Of a DNA stretch of 64,000 nt, positions 1 through 7,093 are shown piece by piece (within the stretch, counting starts at the first letter, position 1; every line of letters begins with the position of its first letter). Origin of the DNA: Bradyrhizobiaceae bacterium (lineage in GTDB: Bacteria > Pseudomonadota > Alphaproteobacteria > Rhizobiales > Xanthobacteraceae). A model generated the notes under the pieces. The model saw only the letters and a program-made list of their open reading frames with translations. It was not told the DNA's origin and searched no databases. A program made the translations under genes and the position numbers. The stretch is from positions 744,001 through 808,000 of the forward strand of contig JADYXZ010000019.1 of assembly GCA_020853885.1 (NCBI GenBank), read 5' to 3'.

Positions 1-210
<210 letters not shown>

Positions 211-239
211 CTAGCCGATGGCGGCGCGGCCGAAAAGCC

Positions 240-1037
240 TTAACGGTCGAGTTGCGCCGTGACCGCGAGGAAGAGGCGGTCGTTCCCCTCGAAGCCGCGC
301 ACGGCCATGTTGAGGACGACGGCAAGCGACACCTTGCCGTCCCGGCGTGCGTAGGTATGGACCTCGCTGATCCCGTAGCCGAGTACGCAGTGGCGCGAGG
401 CGGGGATCGTCCGGTCGTCGTTCAGCACCACAATCCGCTTGCCGCGCCGAAGCGTGAGACGGAAGCCCACGCCCTCCTCCCAGTCCACCTCCTGCGCGCA
501 CGGGATCGCTTCCGCGCGCCGCCCCGCGCGCGAGGTACGCGGCCAAGGGAAACGCTTCTCCTCCAGGTCCAGGCTCACGCGCCCGAGCTTCGCGTCCTCG
601 AACGCAATCGAACGGGTGCCGGGCGACAGTCTCACGTCGCTGCTGATCGCAAACGTCTCTCCCGTGCGCGCGCCTTCATCGGCCGCAATCGGCGGGACGA
701 GCAACTGGAAGTCATAAAGGCTGAGCGCCTTCGCGAACCGCTTTCCGGCAAAGCCAAGCAGCCATTCCCCGTAAGGCCGCGGGTCGTCGATCGGCGGGCT
801 CTCTTTCCATGACTCAAGGCGGAGCGGCATGCCCGGCACGAGCCGGTCGGCAGCCACGTCGATCACATGGGCCTCCGCGACGAACTCACCGCCGTCGCCA
901 ACGCCGCCATACTGGATGAAGCCGAAGTAGCGGCCGTCCGGCGAGAAGCCGAGCACCTTGAGCGCCAGCGCTTCGGCGCCCGACGCGGCCGTAGGCGCGG
1001 CAAGGAGAAGAGCGATGAGGAGGCTGCGCAGCCACAT
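240..1037 (-). CDS. secreted DUF2259-like protein
   Basis: A 265-residue protein of unknown function. It starts with a classical signal peptide (residues 1-20: a charged Arg, then a Leu/Ala-rich core ending near AASGA), so the mature part should be periplasmic. The segment GFSPDGRYFGFIQYG just after the signal peptide is typical of the DUF2259 predicted secreted proteins, and such SPDGRY strings occur in propeller-like repeats. No catalytic motif is visible. It lies 56 bp upstream of eno on the same strand and is divergent from queF, 60 bp away. The family name is from memory of the motif and not confirmed by a search. Confidence 0.75.
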   Translation of the reverse strand: MWLRSLLIALLLAAPTAASGAEALALKVLGFSPDGRYFGFIQYGGVGDGGEFVAEAHVIDVAADRLVPGMPLRLESWKESPPIDDPRPYGEWLLGFAGKRFAKALSLYDFQLLVPPIAADEGARTGETFAISSDVRLSPGTRSIAFEDAKLGRVSLDLEEKRFPWPRTSRAGRRAEAIPCAQEVDWEEGVGFRLTLRRGKRIVVLNDDRTIPASRHCVLGYGISEVHTYARRDGKVSLAVVLNMAVRGFEGNDRLFLAVTAQLDR

Positions 1038-1041
1038 GGTC

Positions 1042-1070
1042 TTTACCGAAGCAAAGGGTCTGCCTTTATA
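1042..1070 (+). promoter_or_regulatory. candidate sigma70-like promoter for queF
   Basis: TTTACC (1042-1047) and TTTATA (1065-1070) are separated by 17 bases and lie 28 bases before the queF start, inside the short divergent gap. The match is moderate and was judged by eye only. I looked for a preQ1 riboswitch here and do not see one. Confidence 0.3.
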
Positions 1071-1097
1071 AGCCGAAAGCAGGTGTTATAGAGACCC

Positions 1098-1571
1098 ATG
1101 TCCAAGTCGAAAAAGTCCGCGCTGAAAGACCTCTCCCTTCTCGGCAAACCCGCGAAGATCCCCGCATCGCCCGAGGAAGCGGTGCTGGAGCGCGTGCCCA
1201 ATCCCCATCCCCACACCAACTATGTCGCGCGCTTTACGGCGCCCGAGTTCACCACGATCTGCCCCGTCACCGGCCAGCCCGACTTCGCGCTGCTGGTGAT
1301 CGACTATGTCCCCGGCAGGTGGCTGGTGGAGTCGAAGTCGCTCAAGCTCTATCTGACAAGCTTCCGCAACCACGGCGCCTTCCACGAGGACTGCACGGTC
1401 GAGATCGGCAAGAAGCTCGTGAAACTGCTCGCGCCGAAGTGGCTCCGCATCGGCGGCTACTGGTATCCGCGCGGCGGCATCCCGATCGACGTCTTCTGGC
1501 AGCACGGCAAGCTGCCGGCCGGCATCTGGGTGCCGGACCAGAGCGTCGCGCCCTACCGCGGCCGCGGCTGA
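1098..1571 (+). CDS. queF: NADPH-dependent 7-cyano-7-deazaguanine reductase QueF (type I)
   Basis: Reduces the nitrile preQ0 to preQ1 in queuosine tRNA modification, using NADPH in the cytoplasm. At 157 residues it is the short, unimodular form with the T-fold. The QueF signature ESKSLKLY is at residues 79-85. The nucleophilic Cys55 (in [13 protein letters not shown]) and the proton donor Asp62 fall at the same numbers as in the Bacillus subtilis enzyme. His97-Glu98 (AFHEDC) also match the family. The gene is alone on the plus strand between minus-strand genes, and its stop lies 3 bases before the end of the convergent transporter gene. Confidence 0.96.
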   Translation: MSKSKKSALKDLSLLGKPAKIPASPEEAVLERVPNPHPHTNYVARFTAPEFTTICPVTGQPDFALLVIDYVPGRWLVESKSLKLYLTSFRNHGAFHEDCTVEIGKKLVKLLAPKWLRIGGYWYPRGGIPIDVFWQHGKLPAGIWVPDQSVAPYRGRG

Positions 1572-1573
1572 AT

Positions 1574-2938
1574 TCAGAAGAAGATCGGCGCAAGCCCCGC
1601 AATGGCGATCCCAAGCGGCGTGACGTAGCGCAGCAAGCCGCGCAGCACAGCCGTCGCCACCGGGCCGAGCGCCAGCTCCGAGCGGATCAACTGCTCGCTC
1701 AGCCGCCAGCCCACGAAGACCGAGATCACGAATCCGCCGATCGGCAACATCGCATTCGAAGTCAGTTGGTCCGTCAGGTCGAAGAAGGTCGCTCCTTCGT
1801 AGCCCGGCAGCGCGCCGAGCGGAAACCAGTCGGCCCACAGATTGAATGAGAAGACCGAGGCGAGGCCAAGCAGCCAGCAGCTCCCCGCCGCCACGACGAC
1901 CGCGGGCAAGCGCGACCAGCCGAACCGCCGCATCAGCCACGACACCGGCATTTCGAGCATCGAAATGGCGGATGCGAGCGCCGCCACGAACAGCAGGATG
2001 AAAAACGTGAACGCCGCGATTTCGCCGAACGGCATTTTCGCGAAAGCAAGCGGCAACGTGACGAACAAGAGCCCCGGCCCGCTCGCCGGATCGAGCCCGT
2101 TCGCGAACACGATGGGAAAGATGGCGAACCCGGCAAGGAAGCTGATCGCGGTGTCGCTCACGATCGTCACCAGCGCGACCTCACGCAGGCTGATCTCCGA
2201 TCCGGCATAGGCGGCATAGACGATCATCAGCCCGAGCCCGACCCCGATCGAGAAGAAGCCGAGACCCACCGCTTCCAGTGCCGCGCGCCCGCTGAAGTGC
2301 TCGAAATCCAGCGAGAACATGAACCGGGTTGCCGCCGCCGCGTCGCCCTCGACGATCGAATAAATGGCAAGCCCGACGACCAGCACGAACAGGATCGGCA
2401 TCAGAACCTTGACCGCCGCCTCAATGCCATGCGCGATCCCGCGCGCAACGATCGCCGCTGTGATCAGCATGAATGCAGCATGATGGAGCGCCATCCGCAG
2501 CGGCGCCGAAAGCAGCGCGTCGAACTGCGCCTGGACCTCGGCGGCGTCCGCGCTCGCCCGGCCTTCGAGAACGGCACCGAGCGCATAGGCGACGGTCCAC
2601 CCGCCGATCACCGAATAGAAGCTCAGGATCAGATACGCCGCGAGCACGCCGAGCGAGCCTGCCAGAGCCCAATGCCGCGACGCGCCATGGGCATGCGCGA
2701 CCGCCGCGATGCTCCCCGCGGCATCCGCCCGGCCGCGCCGCCCCAGGCTGAATTCCGCGAGCAGCAGCGGAAACACGATCAGCGCGAGCCCGGCGAGATA
2801 GAACAGGACGAACACGCTGCCGCCGTTCGTCCCCACCTCGTAGGGAAATTTCCAGATGCTGCCGAGCCCGACCGCCGACCCGATGGTCGCCAGAATAAAG
2901 CCGAGCCGGCCGGACCATCGTTCCTGGGTGTCGCTCAT
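1574..2938 (-). CDS. sodium-dependent NSS/SNF-family transporter
   Basis: A 454-residue inner-membrane protein of the neurotransmitter:sodium symporter family (LeuT fold), expected to import an amino acid or related solute with Na+. TM1 carries SAVGLGSIWKFPYEVGTNGG at residues 21-40, and about 11-12 hydrophobic segments follow. The ATG at 2936-2938 is chosen over an upstream in-frame start because that extension would run into the MFS gene, which ends at 2955. Numbering in TM1 coincides with LeuT: Asn27 (a Na1 ligand there) is Ser27 here, and the gating Arg30 is Lys30, so ion or substrate handling may differ. The substrate is unknown. Confidence 0.9.
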   Translation of the reverse strand: MSDTQERWSGRLGFILATIGSAVGLGSIWKFPYEVGTNGGSVFVLFYLAGLALIVFPLLLAEFSLGRRGRADAAGSIAAVAHAHGASRHWALAGSLGVLAAYLILSFYSVIGGWTVAYALGAVLEGRASADAAEVQAQFDALLSAPLRMALHHAAFMLITAAIVARGIAHGIEAAVKVLMPILFVLVVGLAIYSIVEGDAAAATRFMFSLDFEHFSGRAALEAVGLGFFSIGVGLGLMIVYAAYAGSEISLREVALVTIVSDTAISFLAGFAIFPIVFANGLDPASGPGLLFVTLPLAFAKMPFGEIAAFTFFILLFVAALASAISMLEMPVSWLMRRFGWSRLPAVVVAAGSCWLLGLASVFSFNLWADWFPLGALPGYEGATFFDLTDQLTSNAMLPIGGFVISVFVGWRLSEQLIRSELALGPVATAVLRGLLRYVTPLGIAIAGLAPIFF

Positions 2939-2954
2939 ACCGGTTGCTATCCGT

Positions 2955-4115
2955 TCAGATTTGCCGTGGGTGCCGCAAGGTGAGTGCGCACCATAGACCG
3001 GTGAGGACCAGCGCGCCCGCACCGACCAGGAGCGAAGCCGTGGTGCCGATGATGCTCAGCCCGTATTTGTAGGCGACAGGCCCGGCTGCCTGGCCGAGGA
3101 AAAAGAAGGCCGCATGCATCGACGCCGCCATGCCCCGTGCGGACGGTGCGAGCTCCGTGACATAAACCTGGATCGGCCCGTGCAGCAGGTAGAACGCAAA
3201 GCCGAATAGCACGAAGATCGCGAACTCGATTTGCCACGGCGCGCGTATCGAAATGAGTGCTAGCCCCAGTCCCATGAGCGCGCCGCCCAGGAACATCGAG
3301 TATCGCTCCCGCACGTGGCGGACAAGCAGCGAAACCACGAACGTATAGATGAGGCCGCCGACGCCGAACCCTGCAATCACGACGCCGGCAATCGATGCCC
3401 GCGTCTCGCCGCCCGTATGCAGCAGCGCGGCCATGTGCGGAAAGAGACCGAAGAGAAACGTGCCTTCGAGAAAGACAGCCCCGAAGCAGACTTTCGCCGC
3501 CGGATTGGCGAAGATCGCCCGCAGATTTTCGATCTGCGCCGCGAACGTGAAACGTCCGCGCACGTCTTTCACCGCGCCCCGAAGCCAAAAAACCGTCGCA
3601 AGCAGCGCGACCGTTCCGATCGCCGCAGTCACCAGAAACACGCTGCGCCAGCCCGTGAGATCCGCGATGGCCCCCGATGCCGTGGCGCCGAGGATGTTTC
3701 CGAGCATGCCGGCCGCAAGCAGCCGGCCGATTGCGACCTGCCGCTCCTTGACGGGAACGAGATCGCCGGCAATCGCGAGCCCGATCGGGAAGATACCGCC
3801 GGCGGCGACCCCCGCCACGCCCCGCGCAACGAGCAGGGCGAGGAAATCGGTCGCCACCATGCCGGCGACGGCAGCCAGCACCATGACGAAGATACAGCCA
3901 ATCATCATCCGGACCTTGCCGAACGTGTCGGCCATCGCCCCCAGCACCGGTTGCATCAGCGCATAGGGAACGGAGAAGGCCGTCGACAGCAACGCGGCAG
4001 TGGCGGGATCAACAAAGAGATCGGTGGCGATCTGCGGAATGACGGGATCGACGATGCGGGTGTTCAGCGCCCCGGCGAAGATCACGCAGGCGACCACGTT
4101 GAGAACGAAGATCAT
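2955..4115 (-). CDS. major facilitator superfamily transporter
   Basis: A 386-residue membrane protein with about 12 hydrophobic segments and the MFS motif A (GAMADTFGKVRM, residues 59-70) between TM2 and TM3; it resembles drug/metabolite efflux members (DHA type). It lies 51 bases downstream of kdsA on the same strand and 16 bases upstream of the NSS transporter, so the three may be co-transcribed. No substrate-determining motif is recognisable; export of a small molecule is only a family-level inference. Confidence 0.88.
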   Translation of the reverse strand: MIFVLNVVACVIFAGALNTRIVDPVIPQIATDLFVDPATAALLSTAFSVPYALMQPVLGAMADTFGKVRMMIGCIFVMVLAAVAGMVATDFLALLVARGVAGVAAGGIFPIGLAIAGDLVPVKERQVAIGRLLAAGMLGNILGATASGAIADLTGWRSVFLVTAAIGTVALLATVFWLRGAVKDVRGRFTFAAQIENLRAIFANPAAKVCFGAVFLEGTFLFGLFPHMAALLHTGGETRASIAGVVIAGFGVGGLIYTFVVSLLVRHVRERYSMFLGGALMGLGLALISIRAPWQIEFAIFVLFGFAFYLLHGPIQVYVTELAPSARGMAASMHAAFFFLGQAAGPVAYKYGLSIIGTTASLLVGAGALVLTGLWCALTLRHPRQI

Positions 4116-4166
4116 CGTGATGGACCGCGCTTGAGAATTCCGGATTGCGATCCCGGTCTTGACGAC

Positions 4167-5015
4167 TCAGGATTTTGCAAGGCGATCGAACGCCTGCAAT
4201 TGCTTCAGCAGGGACTCGAGCTCGCGGAGCGGCACCATGTTGGGTCCGTCCGACGGCGCGTTGTCGGGATCGGGATGCGTCTCGATGAAGACCGCCGCAA
4301 CGCCCACGGCGACCGCCGCCCGCGCCAGCACCGGAACGAACCGGCGCTCGCCGCCCGACGCCGTGCCGCGGCCGCCCGGCTGCTGCACCGAATGCGTCGC
4401 GTCGAACACCACCGGCGCGCCCATCTCGCGCAGGATCGGCAGCGCGCGCATGTCGGAGACGAGCGTGTTGTAGCCGAACGAAACGCCGCGCTCGGTGACG
4501 AGCACGTTGCGGTTGCCGGCGCCGGTTACCTTGCTGATCACGTTCGCCATGTCCCACGGCGCGAGGAACTGGCCCTTCTTCACGTTCACGGCGCGGCCGG
4601 TCCGCGCAGCGGCGACCAAAAGATCCGTCTGCCGGCAAAGAAACGCGGGGATCTGCAGCACGTCGACGACTTCCGCGACCGATGCGCACTGCGAGGCGTC
4701 GTGCACGTCGGTCAGCACCGGCAGGCCGAGCTTCTCGCGGATCTCGGCGAACACGGGCAGCGCCGACTGCATGCCGACGCCGCGCGCGCTTCCCGCCGAC
4801 GTCCGGTTCGCCTTGTCGAACGAGGTCTTATAGACGAGCCCGATCTTCAGCCGCCCGGCGATTTCCTTCAGCGCCGCCGCGACCTCGAGCGCATGCGCGC
4901 GGCTTTCCATCGCGCACGGCCCCGCGATCAGCGCGAGCGGCAGCTCGTTGCCGAATCGCACCGCACCGACGGAAACGACCGGATTGGGCTTGTGATCGGT
5001 GATGGGCTTGTTCAC
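4167..5015 (-). CDS. kdsA: 3-deoxy-8-phosphooctulonate (KDO-8-P) synthase
   Basis: Condenses phosphoenolpyruvate with arabinose-5-phosphate to KDO-8-phosphate for the lipopolysaccharide inner core. The 282-residue TIM barrel has IAGPCAMES near the N-terminus (Cys34), [21 protein letters not shown] and [15 protein letters not shown]. The Cys in AGPC, where the E. coli enzyme has Asn, marks the metal-dependent class; the His of DATHS and the Glu and Asp of the later motif would complete the metal site. The start is a GTG (5013-5015) giving [10 protein letters not shown]; the nearby upstream ATG is out of frame and no in-frame ATG fits. The Shine-Dalgarno is weak. Confidence 0.95.
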   Translation of the reverse strand: MNKPITDHKPNPVVSVGAVRFGNELPLALIAGPCAMESRAHALEVAAALKEIAGRLKIGLVYKTSFDKANRTSAGSARGVGMQSALPVFAEIREKLGLPVLTDVHDASQCASVAEVVDVLQIPAFLCRQTDLLVAAARTGRAVNVKKGQFLAPWDMANVISKVTGAGNRNVLVTERGVSFGYNTLVSDMRALPILREMGAPVVFDATHSVQQPGGRGTASGGERRFVPVLARAAVAVGVAAVFIETHPDPDNAPSDGPNMVPLRELESLLKQLQAFDRLAKS

Positions 5016-5047
5016 GGGCGGCACATTGCGGCGGCGGGCGGCGGGGG

Positions 5048-5914
5048 TCAACTCGCCTCGAAAACCAGCACCGCCCCGAATGCCGCCTCCGCCGGAACGA
5101 CGAGCCTTCCGCCGGCCTCCCGCACCCGGATGCCGGCCTTCGCACACGCGGCTCGGAGCTTGTCCGGATCGTCGACCTTGAACGCCAGCGCAGCAAGCCG
5201 AAGCCCCTCGTCCGTCGGCGGCTCGAGACCATACGTGTCTCGGAAGCCTCGCCGGTCGAAGGCGAGAACCACGCCTCTCGGGGTACGCATCGTCAGGCCC
5301 AGCGAGCTTGCGTGCGGCGCGCGAACGCCGGTGAATGCTTCGAGAAATATGTGATGGTCGCTCGGATTCTCGGCGACCAGCGCGCACGCCGAAATCGCCT
5401 GCGCGCCGTTTGCATGCCGCTGCAACGCAGGCGACCAGAAATTCTCCGGATGCGTCTGCTTGCAGGTGAAGAAGGCCGCGTGCGGCGACGCCGGATAGCG
5501 CGCGAACGCGAGGGAAAATCCCACCTCGGTATCCGATCCGTCGGCCCGCTTTCCCTTGCGCGAGAAATTCAGGAGATCAAAACCGCCGAACCCTGCCTGC
5601 TCCAGCGCAGTCTTGTCGGCGGCCGTGTTATCACTTTCCAACACCATGCAGGAAAGTCCCTCGCCCGCCTGCGCGAGGAAATCGCGATTGAAGGCGCCGA
5701 ACGAAAACGCCTGCTCGCTGTGCGGCGGGATTTTCTCCGGCTCCGCCGCCGTGAGAATCTCGAGAAAGAATCCCGGCAGTTGCACCAGCCGGTTATGCGT
5801 GCCCCAAGGGTGCTGATTGCGCGCGCCGACCGTGAAGCCGAGCCGGCCGTAGAAATCGGCCGCCGCCTCAAGGTCGCGCACCACGTGCACGACGTGATCC
5901 AGCCCACGCGCCAT
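5048..5914 (-). CDS. VOC / glyoxalase-like domain protein
   Basis: A 288-residue predicted cytoplasmic protein. The first 130 or so residues carry a vicinal-oxygen-chelate half ([26 protein letters not shown]), and a second, more diverged half follows after residue 180 ([15 protein letters not shown]). It resembles the glyoxalase_3 (PF13468) group. Metal-ligand candidates are His7 and Glu52. The substrate is unknown. It lies 32 bases upstream of kdsA on the same strand, and its start faces the promoter of the plus-strand oxidase cassette, so the FNR/FixK-type box at 5932-5945 could influence it too. Confidence 0.82.
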   Translation of the reverse strand: MARGLDHVVHVVRDLEAAADFYGRLGFTVGARNQHPWGTHNRLVQLPGFFLEILTAAEPEKIPPHSEQAFSFGAFNRDFLAQAGEGLSCMVLESDNTAADKTALEQAGFGGFDLLNFSRKGKRADGSDTEVGFSLAFARYPASPHAAFFTCKQTHPENFWSPALQRHANGAQAISACALVAENPSDHHIFLEAFTGVRAPHASSLGLTMRTPRGVVLAFDRRGFRDTYGLEPPTDEGLRLAALAFKVDDPDKLRAACAKAGIRVREAGGRLVVPAEAAFGAVLVFEAS

Positions 5915-5931
5915 CGGCCGTTTCTCCCCGC

Positions 5932-5945
5932 TTGATGCAAATCAA
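5932..5945. promoter_or_regulatory. FNR/FixK/DNR-type operator (perfect palindrome)
   Basis: TTGAT-GCAA-ATCAA, an exact match to the TTGAT-N4-ATCAA consensus of the CRP/FNR regulators that sense oxygen (FNR, FixK/FnrN) or NO (DNR). Its centre (5938.5) is about 42.5 bases upstream of the start point predicted from the TATATA element at 5969-5974. This is the class II activation distance for the plus-strand cassette starting at 6003. It also lies 18 bases from the start of the divergent VOC gene. Confidence 0.85.
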
Positions 5946-5968
5946 TGATAGGAGACGCGCCGGTTTTC

Positions 5969-5974
5969 TATATA
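5969..5974 (+). promoter_or_regulatory. putative -10 element of the oxidase cassette
   Basis: TATATA in an AT-rich patch that contrasts with the GC-rich surroundings. With a start near 5981 it puts the FNR-type box at about -42.5. An AAAGG Shine-Dalgarno (5992-5996) precedes the GTG start at 6003 by 6 bases. Assigned by eye. Confidence 0.55.
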
Positions 5975-6002
5975 GATAAATCGATAAACGGAAAGGCTGG
6001 TC

Positions 6003-6380
6003 GTGCATTCCGTTGCGGCATGGCAGCGTGGATATGGCCTGCGGCGCTGGCTCGCGCCGGTGCTGGTGCTCGTCTTTGCCCTCTCGGGACTCACTCATGC
6101 CGCCGCCGGCGAACACGCGGTTTCCGCCGCAGCCCATTCGCACGAGATCGTCACGGTCGATCACGATTCCGGCGCGCCCTGCGACCCGGAGCATGACGGC
6201 GAGCCGCACGACATGAATTGCGGCACAACGGGCGCCTGTCCGTTCTGCGCGCCGCTTACATGGCCAGCGTTCCTCGTGCCGCCGTCTGCGGAGTTGGCCG
6301 CGATCCCGCGCGAAGCGGCGCATCTCAGCCGCATCCTCTCGCCCCACCTGCGTCCGCCGGAATTCCTCCCGAACGCCTGA
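6003..6380 (+). CDS. exported Cys/His-rich small protein, first gene of oxidase cassette
   Basis: A 125-residue protein starting at GTG 6003 with an AAAGG ribosome binding site. Residues 15-34 form a signal peptide or signal anchor ending in an Ala-rich THAAAGE stretch, so the rest should be periplasmic. The mature part has six His (38, 45, 47, 54, 64, 69) and four Cys (60, 73, 79, 82), the last two as a CPFC pair. This looks like a metal-binding (copper?) or redox pattern. No family is recognised for certain; small proteins of this kind (DUF2946-like) occur near copper genes. Its position under the FNR-type promoter and 83 bases before the CuA subunit suggests a role in metal delivery or assembly, which is inference. 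Confidence 0.7.
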   Translation: MHSVAAWQRGYGLRRWLAPVLVLVFALSGLTHAAAGEHAVSAAAHSHEIVTVDHDSGAPCDPEHDGEPHDMNCGTTGACPFCAPLTWPAFLVPPSAELAAIPREAAHLSRILSPHLRPPEFLPNA

Positions 6381-6463
6381 CCCGGCGCGCCGCTTCCGGC
6401 GCACCGGACGAATCCGCCCGGCCCTGGCCGGCGCGATCCCGTCACGTTCCGGAGAATCTTGTC

Positions 6464-7078
6464 ATGCAACACCTCACCACCCGCCGCGGCTTCATTGCCG
6501 GCCTCGGCTTTGGCGGCGTCAGCCTGTACGGCCTGTGGGCCGCCTATGGCGCGGCGCCCGGCCCGCTCACGCTGCTCGGCCTCAACTCACATCCCGGCGA
6601 CGATCACGGCGAAGCCGGCCACGGCACCGAAGCCGGCCACGCGGGCCACGGCGCCGCCGCGCATGGCTCGCCGGCCGACGAATTCCGCCGCGGCCTCGAC
6701 GAATTCGTCGCGCGCTACCGCCTGCCCGACGGCATCGTCCATCCCCGACCGCTCGATCAAGGCCATCATGCCGGGCACGGTGCGCACAACGACAGCGGCC
6801 CGCTCGAAGTCTATCTGCTCGCCGAGAAATGGTTCTACGAGCCGGCGCATCTGCGCCTCGACGCCGGCGCCGCCTATCGCTTCCGCATGATGGCGGCCGA
6901 CGTCTCGCACGGCGCCTCGATCCAGTTCGGTCGCGGCGGCCGCATGATCCGGCTGCGTCCGAACGTCGTCGCCGAGATGGAGGCCACGTTCGAGCGGCCC
7001 GGCAGCTTCCTTGTCTATTGCACCGTCTATTGCGGGCAGGCGCATGACTTCATGCAAGCCCGCATCGACGTGGTCTGA
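6464..7078 (+). CDS. CuA-type oxidase subunit II, histidine-rich
   Basis: A 204-residue membrane-anchored cupredoxin that should take electrons from a cytochrome or blue-copper donor and pass them to subunit I. The N-terminus TTRRGFIAG followed by a hydrophobic stretch (residues 5-30) resembles a Tat signal/anchor. The CuA site is complete in its side chains: His149 (in ADVSHGAS), Cys186, Cys190, His194 and Met197 (CTVYCGQAHDFM), with the same Cys-Cys-His-Met spacing as Thermus ba3. The usual Glu/Gln that donates a backbone carbonyl is Val188. The linker, residues 43-108, holds 11 histidines. The ATG at 6464 is chosen because the longer frame extends across the preceding gene. The subunit I gene follows 15 bases later. 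Confidence 0.88.
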   Translation: MQHLTTRRGFIAGLGFGGVSLYGLWAAYGAAPGPLTLLGLNSHPGDDHGEAGHGTEAGHAGHGAAAHGSPADEFRRGLDEFVARYRLPDGIVHPRPLDQGHHAGHGAHNDSGPLEVYLLAEKWFYEPAHLRLDAGAAYRFRMMAADVSHGASIQFGRGGRMIRLRPNVVAEMEATFERPGSFLVYCTVYCGQAHDFMQARIDVV

Positions 7079-7093
7079 AGCGGAGGAACGATC

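Noticed and set aside
1038-1097. Possible preQ1 riboswitch before queF
   Set aside because: Only 60 bases are available and I see neither the C-rich loop nor the pairing of a preQ1 class I or II aptamer.
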